A DNA stretch of 25,117 bases from CAZEIW01 sp964512305 (GCA_964512305.1 CAZEIW010000138.1:1-25117); one strand, 5' to 3'. Positions 15,150 to 22,884 are shown, counted from the stretch's first letter. The notes: generated by a model not told the origin, from the letters alone. Program-made: numbers and translations.

Positions 15150-15748
15150 CGGTCGCCCTCGCCGCCGGGGCGGACGTAGGCGACGGCGGCCGGCATCACG
15201 CCCGTGGGGACGAGGTCCCGATGCGCCTGGAAGTAAGGATCGAGGCGGGGACTGCGCGCCACGGGCGACGGCGGCTCGATCGGAGCGAATTGCTGTGCGA
15301 TGTCGACATCACGCGGCGGCCCCTGGACGAGCTCCCCCGCGCGCGCGGCCGGGGAGTCGGGTGTCGTGCCGCCATTGCGCAGCACGGGGACCGCGACCAC
15401 GACCAGCACCACGGCCGCGGCCGCCACCGCCACGCCGGCCACCACGTGCCGTCGCACGCGCGCGCGCGCCAGCGCGCGCGGCGCCAGCAGGGCGGGTTCG
15501 TCGCGCAGCGCGAGCGACACCTTGCGGCACAGCCCCGGCGTGTGGCAGGCGACGACCTCCTGGGATCGCAGCGCATCGCCCGCCGTGCACAGCGCATCGA
15601 GACGCCGCTGCAGCGAGGCGTCGGTCAGCAGCCGGTCGAGCAACTCGTCGGCCGACCGCTGGTCGAGCTCGCCGTCGAGCCAGGCCGAAAGCCGCTCGAC
15701 CTCGCCCATCGATCCTTCAGGCGCGTCTGCCGCTCGTTTCGCGTTCAT
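15146..15748 (-). CDS. rseA: Anti-sigma-E factor RseA (MucA-like)
   Basis: RseA is a single-pass inner-membrane protein that holds sigma-E inactive until proteolysis by DegS and RseP. The 200-residue protein has an N-terminal cytoplasmic anti-sigma domain (LSAWLDGELD at 20-29, then a helix bundle), one transmembrane helix at 101-123, and a periplasmic part ending in DPYFQAHRDLVPTG and VAYVRP, the typical C-terminus. The cytoplasmic half contains C54, C68, H69 and C74, in place of the more usual YHLIGDALR-like sequence, which may be a species peculiarity. A strong Shine-Dalgarno (ggagg, 8 nt before ATG) is present. It begins 13 bp after rpoE and overlaps mucB. Confidence 0.92.
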   Translation of the reverse strand: MNAKRAADAPEGSMGEVERLSAWLDGELDQRSADELLDRLLTDASLQRRLDALCTAGDALRSQEVVACHTPGLCRKVSLALRDEPALLAPRALARARVRRHVVAGVAVAAAAVVLVVVAVPVLRNGGTTPDSPAARAGELVQGPPRDVDIAQQFAPIEPPSPVARSPRLDPYFQAHRDLVPTGVMPAAVAYVRPGGEGDR

Positions 15749-15761
15749 TGCACAACCTCCA

Positions 15762-16361
15762 TCACCAGCGTTCGTCCTTGCGTGTATCCAGCAGCGGCCG
15801 CAACTCGGCCGCGATCGCCTCGCGCGCGCGAAAGATGCGCGAGCGCACCGTGCCGACGGGGCAGTTCATCGCGGCCGCGATCTCGTCGTAGCTGAGGCCC
15901 TCGAGCTCGCGCAGCACGATGGCCGTGCGCAGATCGGGCGGCAGCTGCTCGATCGCGCGGTTGACCGCCTCGCCGATCTGCTTGGACAGGAACACCGCGT
16001 CGGGAGTTGCGACGTCGCGCAGCTGGACCGCGTCCTCAGAATTTTCGGCGTCCTCGACCTCGGTCGACACCGAGCCGGGCGCGCGCCGTCCTTGCGCTGC
16101 GAAATGATTTTTGGCGGTGTTGATCGCAATCCGGTACAGCCACGTGTAAAAAGCGCTGTCGCCGCGAAAGTTCGGCAGCGCCCGGTAGGCCTTGATGAAG
16201 GCCTCCTGGGCCACGTCTTCGATGTCGGCTGGATCCCGGATCATGCGCGACAGCAATCGCAAAATCCTGCGCTGGTATTTCGTCACCAGCAGCTCGAACG
16301 CACGCTTGTCGCCGCGTTGCACGCGACTGACAAGCTGCCAATCGGCATCGCGTTCGTTCAT
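15762..16361 (-). CDS. rpoE: RNA polymerase sigma factor RpoE (ECF group, sigma-E)
   Basis: This extracytoplasmic-function sigma factor directs transcription of envelope-stress genes. The 199-residue protein has sigma region 2 (about 25-92: the pairing of DIEDVAQEAFIKAYRALPNF with the YTWLYRIAINTAKN helix) and region 4 (about 135-185: LPPDLRTAIVLRELEGLSYDEIA, then GTVRSRIFRARE), the -35-recognition helix. The start ATG has no normally spaced Shine-Dalgarno; instead a perfect 8-bp hairpin ends at the base before it, and a four-codon open frame (Met-Arg-Leu-Gln) terminates across the ATG. A candidate sigma-E promoter lies about 45 bp upstream, suggesting autoregulation. RseA, MucB and MucD follow. 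Confidence 0.95.
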   Translation of the reverse strand: MNERDADWQLVSRVQRGDKRAFELLVTKYQRRILRLLSRMIRDPADIEDVAQEAFIKAYRALPNFRGDSAFYTWLYRIAINTAKNHFAAQGRRAPGSVSTEVEDAENSEDAVQLRDVATPDAVFLSKQIGEAVNRAIEQLPPDLRTAIVLRELEGLSYDEIAAAMNCPVGTVRSRIFRAREAIAAELRPLLDTRKDERW

Positions 16362-16380
16362 TGGAGCCGCATCGGCTCCA
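16362..16380 (-). promoter_or_regulatory. Hairpin abutting the rpoE start codon
   Basis: The arms tggagccg (16362-16369) and cggctcca (16373-16380) form a perfect 8-bp stem with a 3-nt loop. The stem ends on the base just before the rpoE ATG. The only GGAG in the leader is in the 5' arm and pairs with CTCC in the 3' arm, so the structure could control ribosome access. Inside lies ATG CGG CTC CAA TGA, a tiny open frame overlapping the rpoE start. Confidence 0.6.
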
Positions 16381-16402
16381 GCGACAGCACGTCAACGGCT
16401 AC

Positions 16403-16429
16403 TGTGACAGTCGCTGAATGGATAAGTTC
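16403..16429 (-). promoter_or_regulatory. Candidate sigma-E promoter of rpoE
   Basis: On the minus strand GAACTT (16429-16424) and TCACA (16407-16403) are separated by 16 bp. The -35 matches the sigma-E core GAACTT; the -10 is a weaker match to TCTGA/TCAAA. The implied start near 16396 gives a leader of about 35 nt that includes the hairpin. Positive autoregulation of rpoE is known in other proteobacteria. Confidence 0.5.
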
Positions 16430-16442
16430 GTCGATGTGCCGA

Positions 16443-16474
16443 AATTGTGTCGTCCGGGATTCGAATTGTGTCGT
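16443..16474. repeat. 11-bp direct repeat, period 21 bp, upstream of rpoE
   Basis: aattgtgtcgt occurs at 16443-16453 and 16464-16474, with similar flanks (cga before, Ycgg after). The 21-bp period is two helical turns, so both copies would face the same side of DNA. They end 14 bp upstream of the candidate -35, as expected for activator sites. Confidence 0.65.
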
Positions 16475-16502
16475 TCGGAACACGGCGCGGGCTCCCGGCC
16501 GG

Positions 16503-16949
16503 TCAGGTGCGTGCCCGGGAGTGCCAGCGCGCGATCGCGGCGATCCGGCGGAACGCATCGGCGCCGATCGCATCGCGCCAGAGAACGACATCCCGACTCT
16601 GACCCCGAAGCACGATCCTGCCCGTCGTGACCGACCAGGGCACGACACTCAACCACCGCGATGTCGAATGCGGCGCCGCCGCGTCCGCAGGCGGCCGCAG
16701 TTGCAGGTCGGCGCGACCCAGGATGCGCAGCGATCCGATCGCCGGCTCGCGCCGCGCCTGCCGCAGTGCCGCAACGGCGCAGAGGAGGCAGGCGAGCGAC
16801 GCAGCCGCGGCCGGCCAGGCCTGCGCCTGCAGCGAACCGATCGCCAGCGCAAGCGCGATCATCGCGCACCCCGCGGCCGCCCCGCGCAGCCAGTCGCGCC
16901 GCAGCCGCGACGGCAACACGTTGACGACGCTGGCGGGCGCGTCAGACAC
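16503..16949 (-). CDS. YgfX/CptA-like small inner-membrane protein
   Basis: The 148-residue protein has a short cytoplasmic head (LPSRLRRDWLRG near 12-22), two hydrophobic helices at about 23-42 and 46-63, and a soluble C-terminal domain with a glycine-tryptophan pattern (WSVTTGRIVLRGQSRDVVLW) and an end helix FRRIAAIARWHSR. This layout resembles E. coli YgfX (CptA), a membrane protein reported to affect FtsZ and MreB and to pair with SdhE; no sdhE lies nearby, so a toxin role is not implied. Sequence similarity is modest and is my inference. The start is GTG, overlapping the fabF stop by 8 bp. A gap of 141 bp follows before rpoE. Confidence 0.65.
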   Translation of the reverse strand: MSDAPASVVNVLPSRLRRDWLRGAAAGCAMIALALAIGSLQAQAWPAAAASLACLLCAVAALRQARREPAIGSLRILGRADLQLRPPADAAAPHSTSRWLSVVPWSVTTGRIVLRGQSRDVVLWRDAIGADAFRRIAAIARWHSRART

Positions 16950-18177
16950 GCTTGAAGACGAGCGTGCCGTTGGTGCCGCCGAACCCGAACGAATTCTTCA
17001 GCGCGTACTCGATCCGCAGCGGCCGCGCCGCGTTGGCGCAGTAGTCGAGGTCGCACTCCGGATCGGGCGTTTGCAGATTGATGGTCGGCGGCGATACCTG
17101 GTGGTAGATCGCGAGCGCGGTGACGACCGACTCGACGCCGCCGGCCCCGCCCAGGAGATGCCCGGTCATCGATTTGGTCGAATTCACGACCACGCCCCGC
17201 GCGGCCTCGCCGAACGCGAGCTTGATCGCATTGGTCTCGTTGACGTCGCCAGCCGGGGTCGAAGTCCCGTGGGCGTTGAGGTACTGGACCTGGTCGGGAT
17301 TGATCCCCGCGCTGCGCAACGCCCCCAGCATGCTGCGCCGCGGGCCGTCGACGTCCGGCGCCGTCATGTGGTACGCATCCGCGCTCATGCCGAAGCCGAC
17401 GAGCTCGCAGTAGATGCGGGCGCCGCGCTTGCGCGCGTACTCGTATTCCTCGAGCACCATGACGCCGCCGCCCTCGCCGAGGACGAAGCCGTCGCGGTCC
17501 TTGTCGAACGGGCGGCTGGCCGCGGTCGGATCGTCGTTTCGCACCGACAGCGCCTGCATCGCGGCGAAGCCGCCCACGCCGAGCGAGCTCACGGTGGCTT
17601 CGGCGCCGCCGGCGATCATCACGTCGGCGTCGTCGTGCTCGATCATGCGCCCGGCGGCGCCGATCGAGTGCAGCCCCGTGGTGCAGGCCGACACGATCGC
17701 GTAGTTCGGGCCCTTCAGGCCGTACATGATCGAGACGTTGCCGGCGATCATGTTGATGATCGCGCCCGGGATCAGGAACGGCGAGATCCGCCGCGGCCCG
17801 CGCGTGATCACCTCGTTGTGATTGTCCTCGATCATCGGCAGCCCGCCGATGCCCGAGCCGACCACGCAGCCGATGCGCTCGCGATTGGCATCGGTGATCT
17901 CGAGACCCGAATCGCGGATCGCCTGCGAGGAGGCGGCGACGCCGAAATGGATGAACGTATCCATGCGCCGGATCTCCTTGGCCGGCACGTAATCGGCGAC
18001 GTTGAAGCCCTTGACCTCTCCCGCGATCTGGGCCCGATAGGCCGACGGATCGAAGCGCGTGATGCGCGCGATCCCCGACCGGCCGGCGAGCAGCCCGGCC
18101 CAGGCGGTTTCGACGTCGTTGCCGACCGGGCACACCATGCCCAATCCGGTGACGACCACTCTGCGGCTCGACGTCAT
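16942..18177 (-). CDS. fabF: Beta-ketoacyl-ACP synthase II
   Basis: FabF condenses malonyl-ACP with acyl-ACP in fatty-acid elongation, including the palmitoleate to cis-vaccenate step that is temperature-sensitive in E. coli. The 411-residue thiolase-fold protein has nucleophile C165 in VSACTTG, H303 in NAHGTSTP, K335 and H340 in TKSMTGHLLGGAGG, and the glycine-rich NSFGFGGTN near the C-terminus. The ATG giving MTSSRRVVVTGLG matches the family. The gene lies 81 bp after acpP, as in most proteobacteria, and overlaps the next membrane-protein gene by 8 bp. Confidence 0.97.
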   Translation of the reverse strand: MTSSRRVVVTGLGMVCPVGNDVETAWAGLLAGRSGIARITRFDPSAYRAQIAGEVKGFNVADYVPAKEIRRMDTFIHFGVAASSQAIRDSGLEITDANRERIGCVVGSGIGGLPMIEDNHNEVITRGPRRISPFLIPGAIINMIAGNVSIMYGLKGPNYAIVSACTTGLHSIGAAGRMIEHDDADVMIAGGAEATVSSLGVGGFAAMQALSVRNDDPTAASRPFDKDRDGFVLGEGGGVMVLEEYEYARKRGARIYCELVGFGMSADAYHMTAPDVDGPRRSMLGALRSAGINPDQVQYLNAHGTSTPAGDVNETNAIKLAFGEAARGVVVNSTKSMTGHLLGGAGGVESVVTALAIYHQVSPPTINLQTPDPECDLDYCANAARPLRIEYALKNSFGFGGTNGTLVFKRV

Positions 18178-18258
18178 TTCAGCTCATGCTCCTGGGCGTG
18201 GGCCCGCTTTCGTCCGCTGCCCGCCGCCGCTCGCCCGGTCGCGCATCGCCCGCCGCGC

Positions 18259-18501
18259 TCAAGCCTTCTTCAGGTGCGCGGTCACGTAGTCGATCGCCTG
18301 CTGCACGGTGCGGATCTTCTCGGCTTCCTCGTCGGGGATCTCGCACTCGAACTCGTCCTCGAGCGCCATCACCAGCTCAACGGTATCGAGCGAGTCCGCA
18401 CCGAGGTCGTCGACGAACGCCGATTCGTTCTTGATGTCCGCTTCGTTGACGCCGAGCTGCTCGGCGACGATCTTCTTGACCCGCTGTTCGACGTTATCCA
18501 T
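18259..18501 (-). CDS. acpP: Acyl carrier protein
   Basis: AcpP carries growing acyl chains on the phosphopantetheine arm added by AcpS, also encoded here. The 80-residue acidic protein has the attachment serine S37 in GADSLDTVELVMALEDEF, the near-invariant core. A cysteine at residue 53 (FECEIPDEE) replaces the small or hydrophobic residue common at this position. The Shine-Dalgarno aggaggag is very strong and well spaced, as expected for one of the most abundant proteins. A separate promoter is likely in the gap after fabG. Confidence 0.98.
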   Translation of the reverse strand: MDNVEQRVKKIVAEQLGVNEADIKNESAFVDDLGADSLDTVELVMALEDEFECEIPDEEAEKIRTVQQAIDYVTAHLKKA

Positions 18502-18577
18502 GAACTCCTCCTGGGCTGATTGTTACCGTGTCGGGTACTCGTGACGGGCCCGCCGAGCCTCTCGAAAAGCGGGCGCG

Positions 18578-18583
18578 ATTCTA
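18578..18583 (-). promoter_or_regulatory. Candidate -10 element for acpP
   Basis: The minus strand reads TTAGAATC, with TAGAAT at 18583-18578, in the 166-bp gap upstream of acpP. A -35 is only poorly matched (TCTGTC 17 bp upstream). A private promoter would suit the high demand for AcpP relative to FabG. Confidence 0.45.
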
Positions 18584-18632
18584 ACAGAGCAGACTGACGC
18601 GACAGACCTCTCGCGCTCGGGAAAGTGGCGGA

Positions 18633-18662
18633 CCCTGCCTCGCGCGCAGGCGCGAAGCAGGG
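18633..18662 (-). terminator. Hairpin after fabG, possible attenuator
   Basis: ccctgcctcgcg (18633-18644) pairs with cgcgaagcaggg (18651-18662) with one wobble and a 6-nt loop. It begins 5 bp past the fabG stop codon on the minus strand. No U-tract follows, so it is more likely a processing or stabilising stem than a strong terminator. The segment ctgcttcgcg recurs in the palindrome beside tRNA-Cys. Confidence 0.5.
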
Positions 18663-18667
18663 CCGTC

Positions 18668-19444
18668 TTATGACATGTACAGGCCACCATTGACGTGCAG
18701 GGTGACGCCGGTAACGTAGGCGGCCGCCGGCGAAGCGAGAAAGGTGACCGCGCACGCCACTTCGGACGTCTGTCCGAGGCGACCGAGCGCGATCTGCGCA
18801 AGCAGGCTCTGCGTCTGCGCCTGGTTCAGCGCCCGCGTCATGTCGGTATCGATGAAGCCCGGCGCGACGCAGTTGACGGTGATGCCGCGGCTGCCGAGCT
18901 CGCGCGCCAGCGCGCGCGTCATGCCCTCGAGGCCGGCCTTCGCCGCCGCGTAGTTGGCCTGGCCCGCGTTGCCGCTCGATCCGACGACCGACGAGATGTT
19001 GATGATGCGGCCGCGCTTCGCTCTCATCATGCCGCGCATCGCCGCGCGGGCGAGCCTGAACGCCGCCGACAGGTTGGTCTCGATCACCGCGCTCCATTCC
19101 TCGTCGCGCATACGCAGAGCCAGCATGTCGGCGGTGATGCCCGCGTTGTTGACGAGCACCGTCAGTCGGCCGAAGGCGGCCACGGTCTCCTCGACAACGG
19201 CATCGCAGCGCGCGCGGTCGCGCACGTCGAGAACCGTGCCGCGGCCGCGTGCGCCCAGCTCGGCGAGGCGCTGCGAGATCGCCTCCGCGCCGGCATCGCT
19301 GGTCGCGGTGCCGATCACGGTCGCGCCGGCGCGCGCGAGCTGATCGAGGATCGCGCGCCCGATGCCGCGCGAGGCGCCGGTCACGAGCGCGACCTCGTCG
19401 GCGAGCGCGTCGGCGGCGAACGGATTCGGATTCTGTTCGTTCAT
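18668..19444 (-). CDS. fabG: 3-oxoacyl-[acyl-carrier-protein] reductase
   Basis: FabG reduces beta-ketoacyl-ACP with NADPH in each elongation round. The 258-residue short-chain dehydrogenase has the nucleotide-binding TGASRGIG (22-29), NNAG (99-102), and the catalytic S152, Y165 and K169 in NYAAAKAG. It ends with GVTLHVNGGLYMS, the usual FabG tail. The ATG giving MNEQNPNPF adds a polar leader of about 15 residues before the Rossmann fold; an alternative start inside is possible, but none was obvious. It lies 43 bp after fabD, with acpP 166 bp downstream. Confidence 0.95.
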   Translation of the reverse strand: MNEQNPNPFAADALADEVALVTGASRGIGRAILDQLARAGATVIGTATSDAGAEAISQRLAELGARGRGTVLDVRDRARCDAVVEETVAAFGRLTVLVNNAGITADMLALRMRDEEWSAVIETNLSAAFRLARAAMRGMMRAKRGRIINISSVVGSSGNAGQANYAAAKAGLEGMTRALARELGSRGITVNCVAPGFIDTDMTRALNQAQTQSLLAQIALGRLGQTSEVACAVTFLASPAAAYVTGVTLHVNGGLYMS

Positions 19445-19487
19445 CGGATACCCTGTCCCATGGCAGGTACGAGGCGCTCGCGGCGGA

Positions 19488-20438
19488 TCAGGACCGGTCG
19501 GGCGCAAGCGACTTCAGCGCCTCGCGCAGCCCGGCAGGATCCGACATCGACAGACAGGCGAGCGAAGGCGCGATGCGCCGGTTGAGTCCCGTCAGCACCT
19601 TTCCCGGGCCGCATTCGACGATGTGCGTGACGCCCTGCGCCGCCAGGCCGGCGACGATTCCGGTCCAGCGCACCGGCCCGGCGACCTGGCGCGCGAGCGC
19701 ATCGCGGATCCGGTCGGGCTCGGACTCGATCCTGACATCGACGTTGTTGATCACCGGCACGCGCGGCGCCTGCACGGCCGTCTGCGCCAGGCGCCCGCGC
19801 AGGCGCTCGCTGGCAGGCCTGAGCAGGGACGAATGGAACGCGACCGACACCGGCAGCGCCAGCGCGCGCTTGGCGCCGGCCTCGCGTGCGATCTCGCAGG
19901 CGCGCGCCAGGGCCGCCCGGTGGCCGGCAATCACGACCTGCGAAGGCGCGTTGAAGTTCACCGCCTCGACAATCTCGCCGGACACCTCGGCGCTCGCCCG
20001 GGCACAGACCTGCTCCACCTGCGCGTCGTCCAGCCCGAGGATCGCGGCCATGCCGCTGGTTCCGACCGGCACCGCGTCCTGCATGGCTTGGGCGCGAAAC
20101 CTCACCAGCGGAACCGCCTGCTCGAGGGCGAGCGCGGCGGCCGCGACCAGCGCCGAGTACTCGCCCAGGCTGTGCCCCGCGACGAGCTCGGGCTGCGGGC
20201 CGCCGGCGGCGCGCCAGGCTTCGAACACCGCGATCGAGGCGGCCAGCATGCACGGCTGCGTGTTGACGGTCAGCTCGAGGTCCGAGGCGGGACCCTCGGC
20301 GATCAGGCGCCCGAGGTCCTGTCCGAGCGCGTCGGATGCCCGCCGCATCACGTCTTCGACCGCGCGCTCGCCCGCGAACGGCGTCAGCATCCCGACCGAT
20401 TGCGATCCCTGGCCCGGAAAGACGAAAGCAAGCTTCAT
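19488..20438 (-). CDS. fabD: Malonyl-CoA-ACP transacylase
   Basis: FabD loads malonyl groups from coenzyme A onto AcpP. The 316-residue protein starts with the family motif FVFPGQGSQSVGM, has the nucleophile S90 in GHSLGEYSALVAA, the substrate-orienting R115, and the histidine partner H202 in VAFHSSLL. GPGKVLTGLNRRI near the C-terminus is also typical. It stands 31 bp after fabH and 43 bp before fabG. Confidence 0.97.
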   Translation of the reverse strand: MKLAFVFPGQGSQSVGMLTPFAGERAVEDVMRRASDALGQDLGRLIAEGPASDLELTVNTQPCMLAASIAVFEAWRAAGGPQPELVAGHSLGEYSALVAAAALALEQAVPLVRFRAQAMQDAVPVGTSGMAAILGLDDAQVEQVCARASAEVSGEIVEAVNFNAPSQVVIAGHRAALARACEIAREAGAKRALALPVSVAFHSSLLRPASERLRGRLAQTAVQAPRVPVINNVDVRIESEPDRIRDALARQVAGPVRWTGIVAGLAAQGVTHIVECGPGKVLTGLNRRIAPSLACLSMSDPAGLREALKSLAPDRS

Positions 20439-20469
20439 TTATCCCTGTCCCACCGTCACCGATCGGGCC

Positions 20470-21453
20470 TCACAGGCGCACCAGGGCGGAACCCCAGGTG
20501 AAGCCGCCGCCGACGCCCTGCAGCATCAGCAGCTGGCCGGGCCGGATCCGGCCCTCGCGCACGCCCCAGTCGAGCGCCAGCGGAACCGAAGCCGCCGACG
20601 TGTTGCCGTGGCGGTCGACCGTGACGATCACGCGCTCCATCGGCAGCCCGAGGCGTTTGGCGGTCGCCGACATGATGCGGATGTTGGCCTGGTGCACGAC
20701 CAGCCAGTCGATCTGATCCGGCGTCAGGCCGGCATCGGCCAGCGCTTCGCGCGCGACCGCGTCGAGCACCTCGACCGCGAGCTTGAACACCGCCGGCCCG
20801 TCCATGCGCAGGAACGGATCGCCGGTCACGGCGCCCTGGGCGACGCCTCCGGCCGTGCACAGGATCGGTGCACGCGAGCCGTCGGCGTGCAGCCGGCAGG
20901 CCAACACACCCGGCGCAGGTCCCGCCTCGACCACCACCGCGCCGGCGCCGTCTCCGAACAGCACGCAGGTCGAGCGGTCGTTCCAGTCGAGAATGCGCGA
21001 GAAGAGCTCGGCGCCGATGACCAGCGCACGCCGGTAGGTGCCGGTGCGCAGCATCGCGTCGGCGAGCGCCAGCGCGTACACGAAGCCGCTGCACACCGCC
21101 TGCACGTCGAACGCGGCCGCGCCGGCCACGCCCAGGCGGGCCTGGATCAGGCATGCGGTGCTGGGAAAGATCTGGTCCGGCGTCGAGGTCGCCACCACGA
21201 TCAGGTCGATCGTCTCGGCGCCGACGCCCGCGGCCACAAGCGCTGCGCGCGCGGCGCGCTCGCCCAGCATCGTCGTGGTCAGCCCCTCTTCGGCCAGGTA
21301 GCGCTGGCGGATCCCGGTGCGTTCGACGATCCACTGGTCCGAAGTCTCGATCCCTCGGCGCGCGAGGTCGCGCACCAGTTCGGCGTTGGTGACGGCGCGC
21401 CCCGGAAGGGCCGACCCCGTGCCGAGAATGCGCGCGTAGAGGCGGGATGTCAT
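20470..21453 (-). CDS. fabH: Beta-ketoacyl-ACP synthase III
   Basis: FabH starts fatty-acid synthesis by condensing acetyl-CoA with malonyl-ACP. The 327-residue protein has the catalytic triad C121 (QAVCSGFVYAL), H254 (VVHQANIRI) and N284 (HGNTSAAS), the last with histidine replacing the tyrosine of E. coli FabH. GGGFTWGSALVR is the normal C-terminus. The start ATG gives MTSRLYARILGTGSALP. It follows plsX by 24 bp, the common plsX-fabH-fabD arrangement. Confidence 0.97.
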   Translation of the reverse strand: MTSRLYARILGTGSALPGRAVTNAELVRDLARRGIETSDQWIVERTGIRQRYLAEEGLTTTMLGERAARAALVAAGVGAETIDLIVVATSTPDQIFPSTACLIQARLGVAGAAAFDVQAVCSGFVYALALADAMLRTGTYRRALVIGAELFSRILDWNDRSTCVLFGDGAGAVVVEAGPAPGVLACRLHADGSRAPILCTAGGVAQGAVTGDPFLRMDGPAVFKLAVEVLDAVAREALADAGLTPDQIDWLVVHQANIRIMSATAKRLGLPMERVIVTVDRHGNTSAASVPLALDWGVREGRIRPGQLLMLQGVGGGFTWGSALVRL

Positions 21454-21477
21454 GGCGACGCGGATCCGGCTCGGGCT

Positions 21478-22551
21478 CTAGGCCTGCGTGAACGGGCTCT
21501 CGGCCGCATGCGCCGGCGGCTGCTGGCGCAACTGGGCCAGCATCGGCGCCATCGCCGCTTGAGTGCGCTCGATCAGGCGGTGGCTGGCGGCATCGAAGCC
21601 GCGCTGGATCGCGAAGCCGTACGCGTAGGCATCGGCCGAGCCGTGGCTCTTGATCACGACGCCGCGCAGGCCGAGCAGCGCAGCGCCGTTGTGGCGGCGA
21701 TGGTCGAGCCGGTGCCGGATCCGGCCCAGCACCGGCAACGCGATCAACGCGATCGCCTTGGCGAACGCGTTGCGCGTGAACTCCTCCTTGACGAAGCCGC
21801 CCAGCATCTGCGCCAGCCCTTCGGAAGCCTTCAGCAGCGCATTGCCGACGAAACCGTCGCACACCACGACGTCGGCCGTGTCGCGGTAGATGTCGTTGCC
21901 CTCGACGTTGCCCAGAAAGTTGAGGCCGCTCGCGCGCAGCAGCTCGGCGGCGCGCTTCACCACCTCGTTGCCCTTGATCACTTCCTCGCCGATGTTGAGC
22001 AGCCCGACGCTCGGCCGCTCCTTGTCCTGCAGCGCCGACACCCAGGCGCAGCCGAGGATCGCGAACTGCAGCAGGTGCTCGGGGTCGCAATCGACGTTGG
22101 CGCCCAGATCGAGCACCGTCGTCAGTCCGCCGGCCTGGTTCGGCACCTCCTTGGCGATCGCGGGTCGGTCGATGCCCTCGAGCGTCTTGAGCACGTAGCG
22201 CGCGATCGCCATCAGCGCGCCGGTGTTGCCCGCGCTCACGCAGGCATCGGCGCCGCCCTGCTTCACGAGGTTGAGCGCGACGCGCATCGAGGAATCGCGC
22301 TTGCCGCGCAGCGCGCTCGCCGGCGGGTCGTGCATCTCGACGACTTCGGCCGCCTGCACGATTTCGAGGCGCCTGCGCACCTCGGGGTTCGGGGCGCCCT
22401 GCGCGGCGAGCGCGCCCTCGATCTCGCCGGCGCGCCCGACCAGCAGCAGCCGGGCGTGCGGCTCGGCGCGCGCGAACGCCAGCGACGCCGGGATGGTCAC
22501 CGGCAGGCCGTGATCGCCGCCCATGCAGTCGATCGCGATGCGGACGGTCAT
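21478..22551 (-). CDS. plsX: Phosphate acyltransferase PlsX
   Basis: PlsX makes acyl-phosphate from acyl-ACP, feeding the PlsY step of phosphatidic acid synthesis; it acts as a peripheral membrane protein. The 357-residue protein opens with IAIDCMGGDHG, has GNTGALMAIARY and LLNIGEEVIKGNE, and GNVEGNDI and CDGFVGNALLKASEG, all strong family motifs. The C-terminal 20 residues are Gln/Pro/Ala-rich and poorly conserved. The ATG is the family start. It lies 71 bp downstream of rpmF and 24 bp upstream of fabH, linking phospholipid and fatty-acid synthesis in one transcript. Confidence 0.97.
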   Translation of the reverse strand: MTVRIAIDCMGGDHGLPVTIPASLAFARAEPHARLLLVGRAGEIEGALAAQGAPNPEVRRRLEIVQAAEVVEMHDPPASALRGKRDSSMRVALNLVKQGGADACVSAGNTGALMAIARYVLKTLEGIDRPAIAKEVPNQAGGLTTVLDLGANVDCDPEHLLQFAILGCAWVSALQDKERPSVGLLNIGEEVIKGNEVVKRAAELLRASGLNFLGNVEGNDIYRDTADVVVCDGFVGNALLKASEGLAQMLGGFVKEEFTRNAFAKAIALIALPVLGRIRHRLDHRRHNGAALLGLRGVVIKSHGSADAYAYGFAIQRGFDAASHRLIERTQAAMAPMLAQLRQQPPAHAAESPFTQA

Positions 22552-22622
22552 GATTCGGCGACGATCGGGTGGCGCCCCGTGGATGCGGTCCCCTGCCTGA
22601 ACCCGGTGGCCAGGCGGGCCGC

Positions 22623-22805
22623 CTACTCGTCGTTCTTGGTCGCGACGACCTTCCTGCCGCGGTAGAAGCCGTTCGGGCTCACATGGTGACGGCGATGCAC
22701 TTCGCCGGTCGCGGGCTCGGTCGCCAGCGGCGGATTGCTCAGGAAATCGTGCGCGCGGTGCATGCCACGCCGGGACGCCGATTTCTTGTTCTGTTGAACA
22801 GCCAT
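22623..22805 (-). CDS. rpmF: 50S ribosomal protein L32
   Basis: L32 is a small basic component of the large ribosomal subunit. The 60-residue protein opens with MAVQQNKKSASRRGMHRAHD and has HRRHHVSPNGFYRGRKV, both characteristic. It lacks the cysteine pairs of zinc-binding L32, so it is the zinc-independent form usual in proteobacteria. It stands between yceD and plsX, as in most of that phylum, with a candidate promoter of its own just upstream. Confidence 0.97.
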   Translation of the reverse strand: MAVQQNKKSASRRGMHRAHDFLSNPPLATEPATGEVHRRHHVSPNGFYRGRKVVATKNDE

Positions 22806-22836
22806 GACCGTTCCCGAAAAATGAAGAGAATCCGCG

Positions 22837-22866
22837 AGTTTAACCGACCTGACGGGTCCCCACCAA
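22837..22866 (-). promoter_or_regulatory. Candidate promoter of rpmF
   Basis: On the minus strand TTGGTG (22866-22861) and TAAACT (22842-22837) are 18 bp apart, in the gap between yceD and rpmF. The context GGTTAAACTCGCGG is close to GGTAAACTCCGCGG upstream of lepA and to TAAACTCGCC before maf. Confidence 0.45.
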
Positions 22867-22884
22867 CCCCGCGTGGCGGCCGGG

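Noticed and set aside
19249..22665. Plus-strand open frame of more than 1100 codons opposite fabG to plsX
   Set aside because: It spans several well-identified genes in antisense and its translation has composition typical of the GC-rich complementary frame, with no motif.
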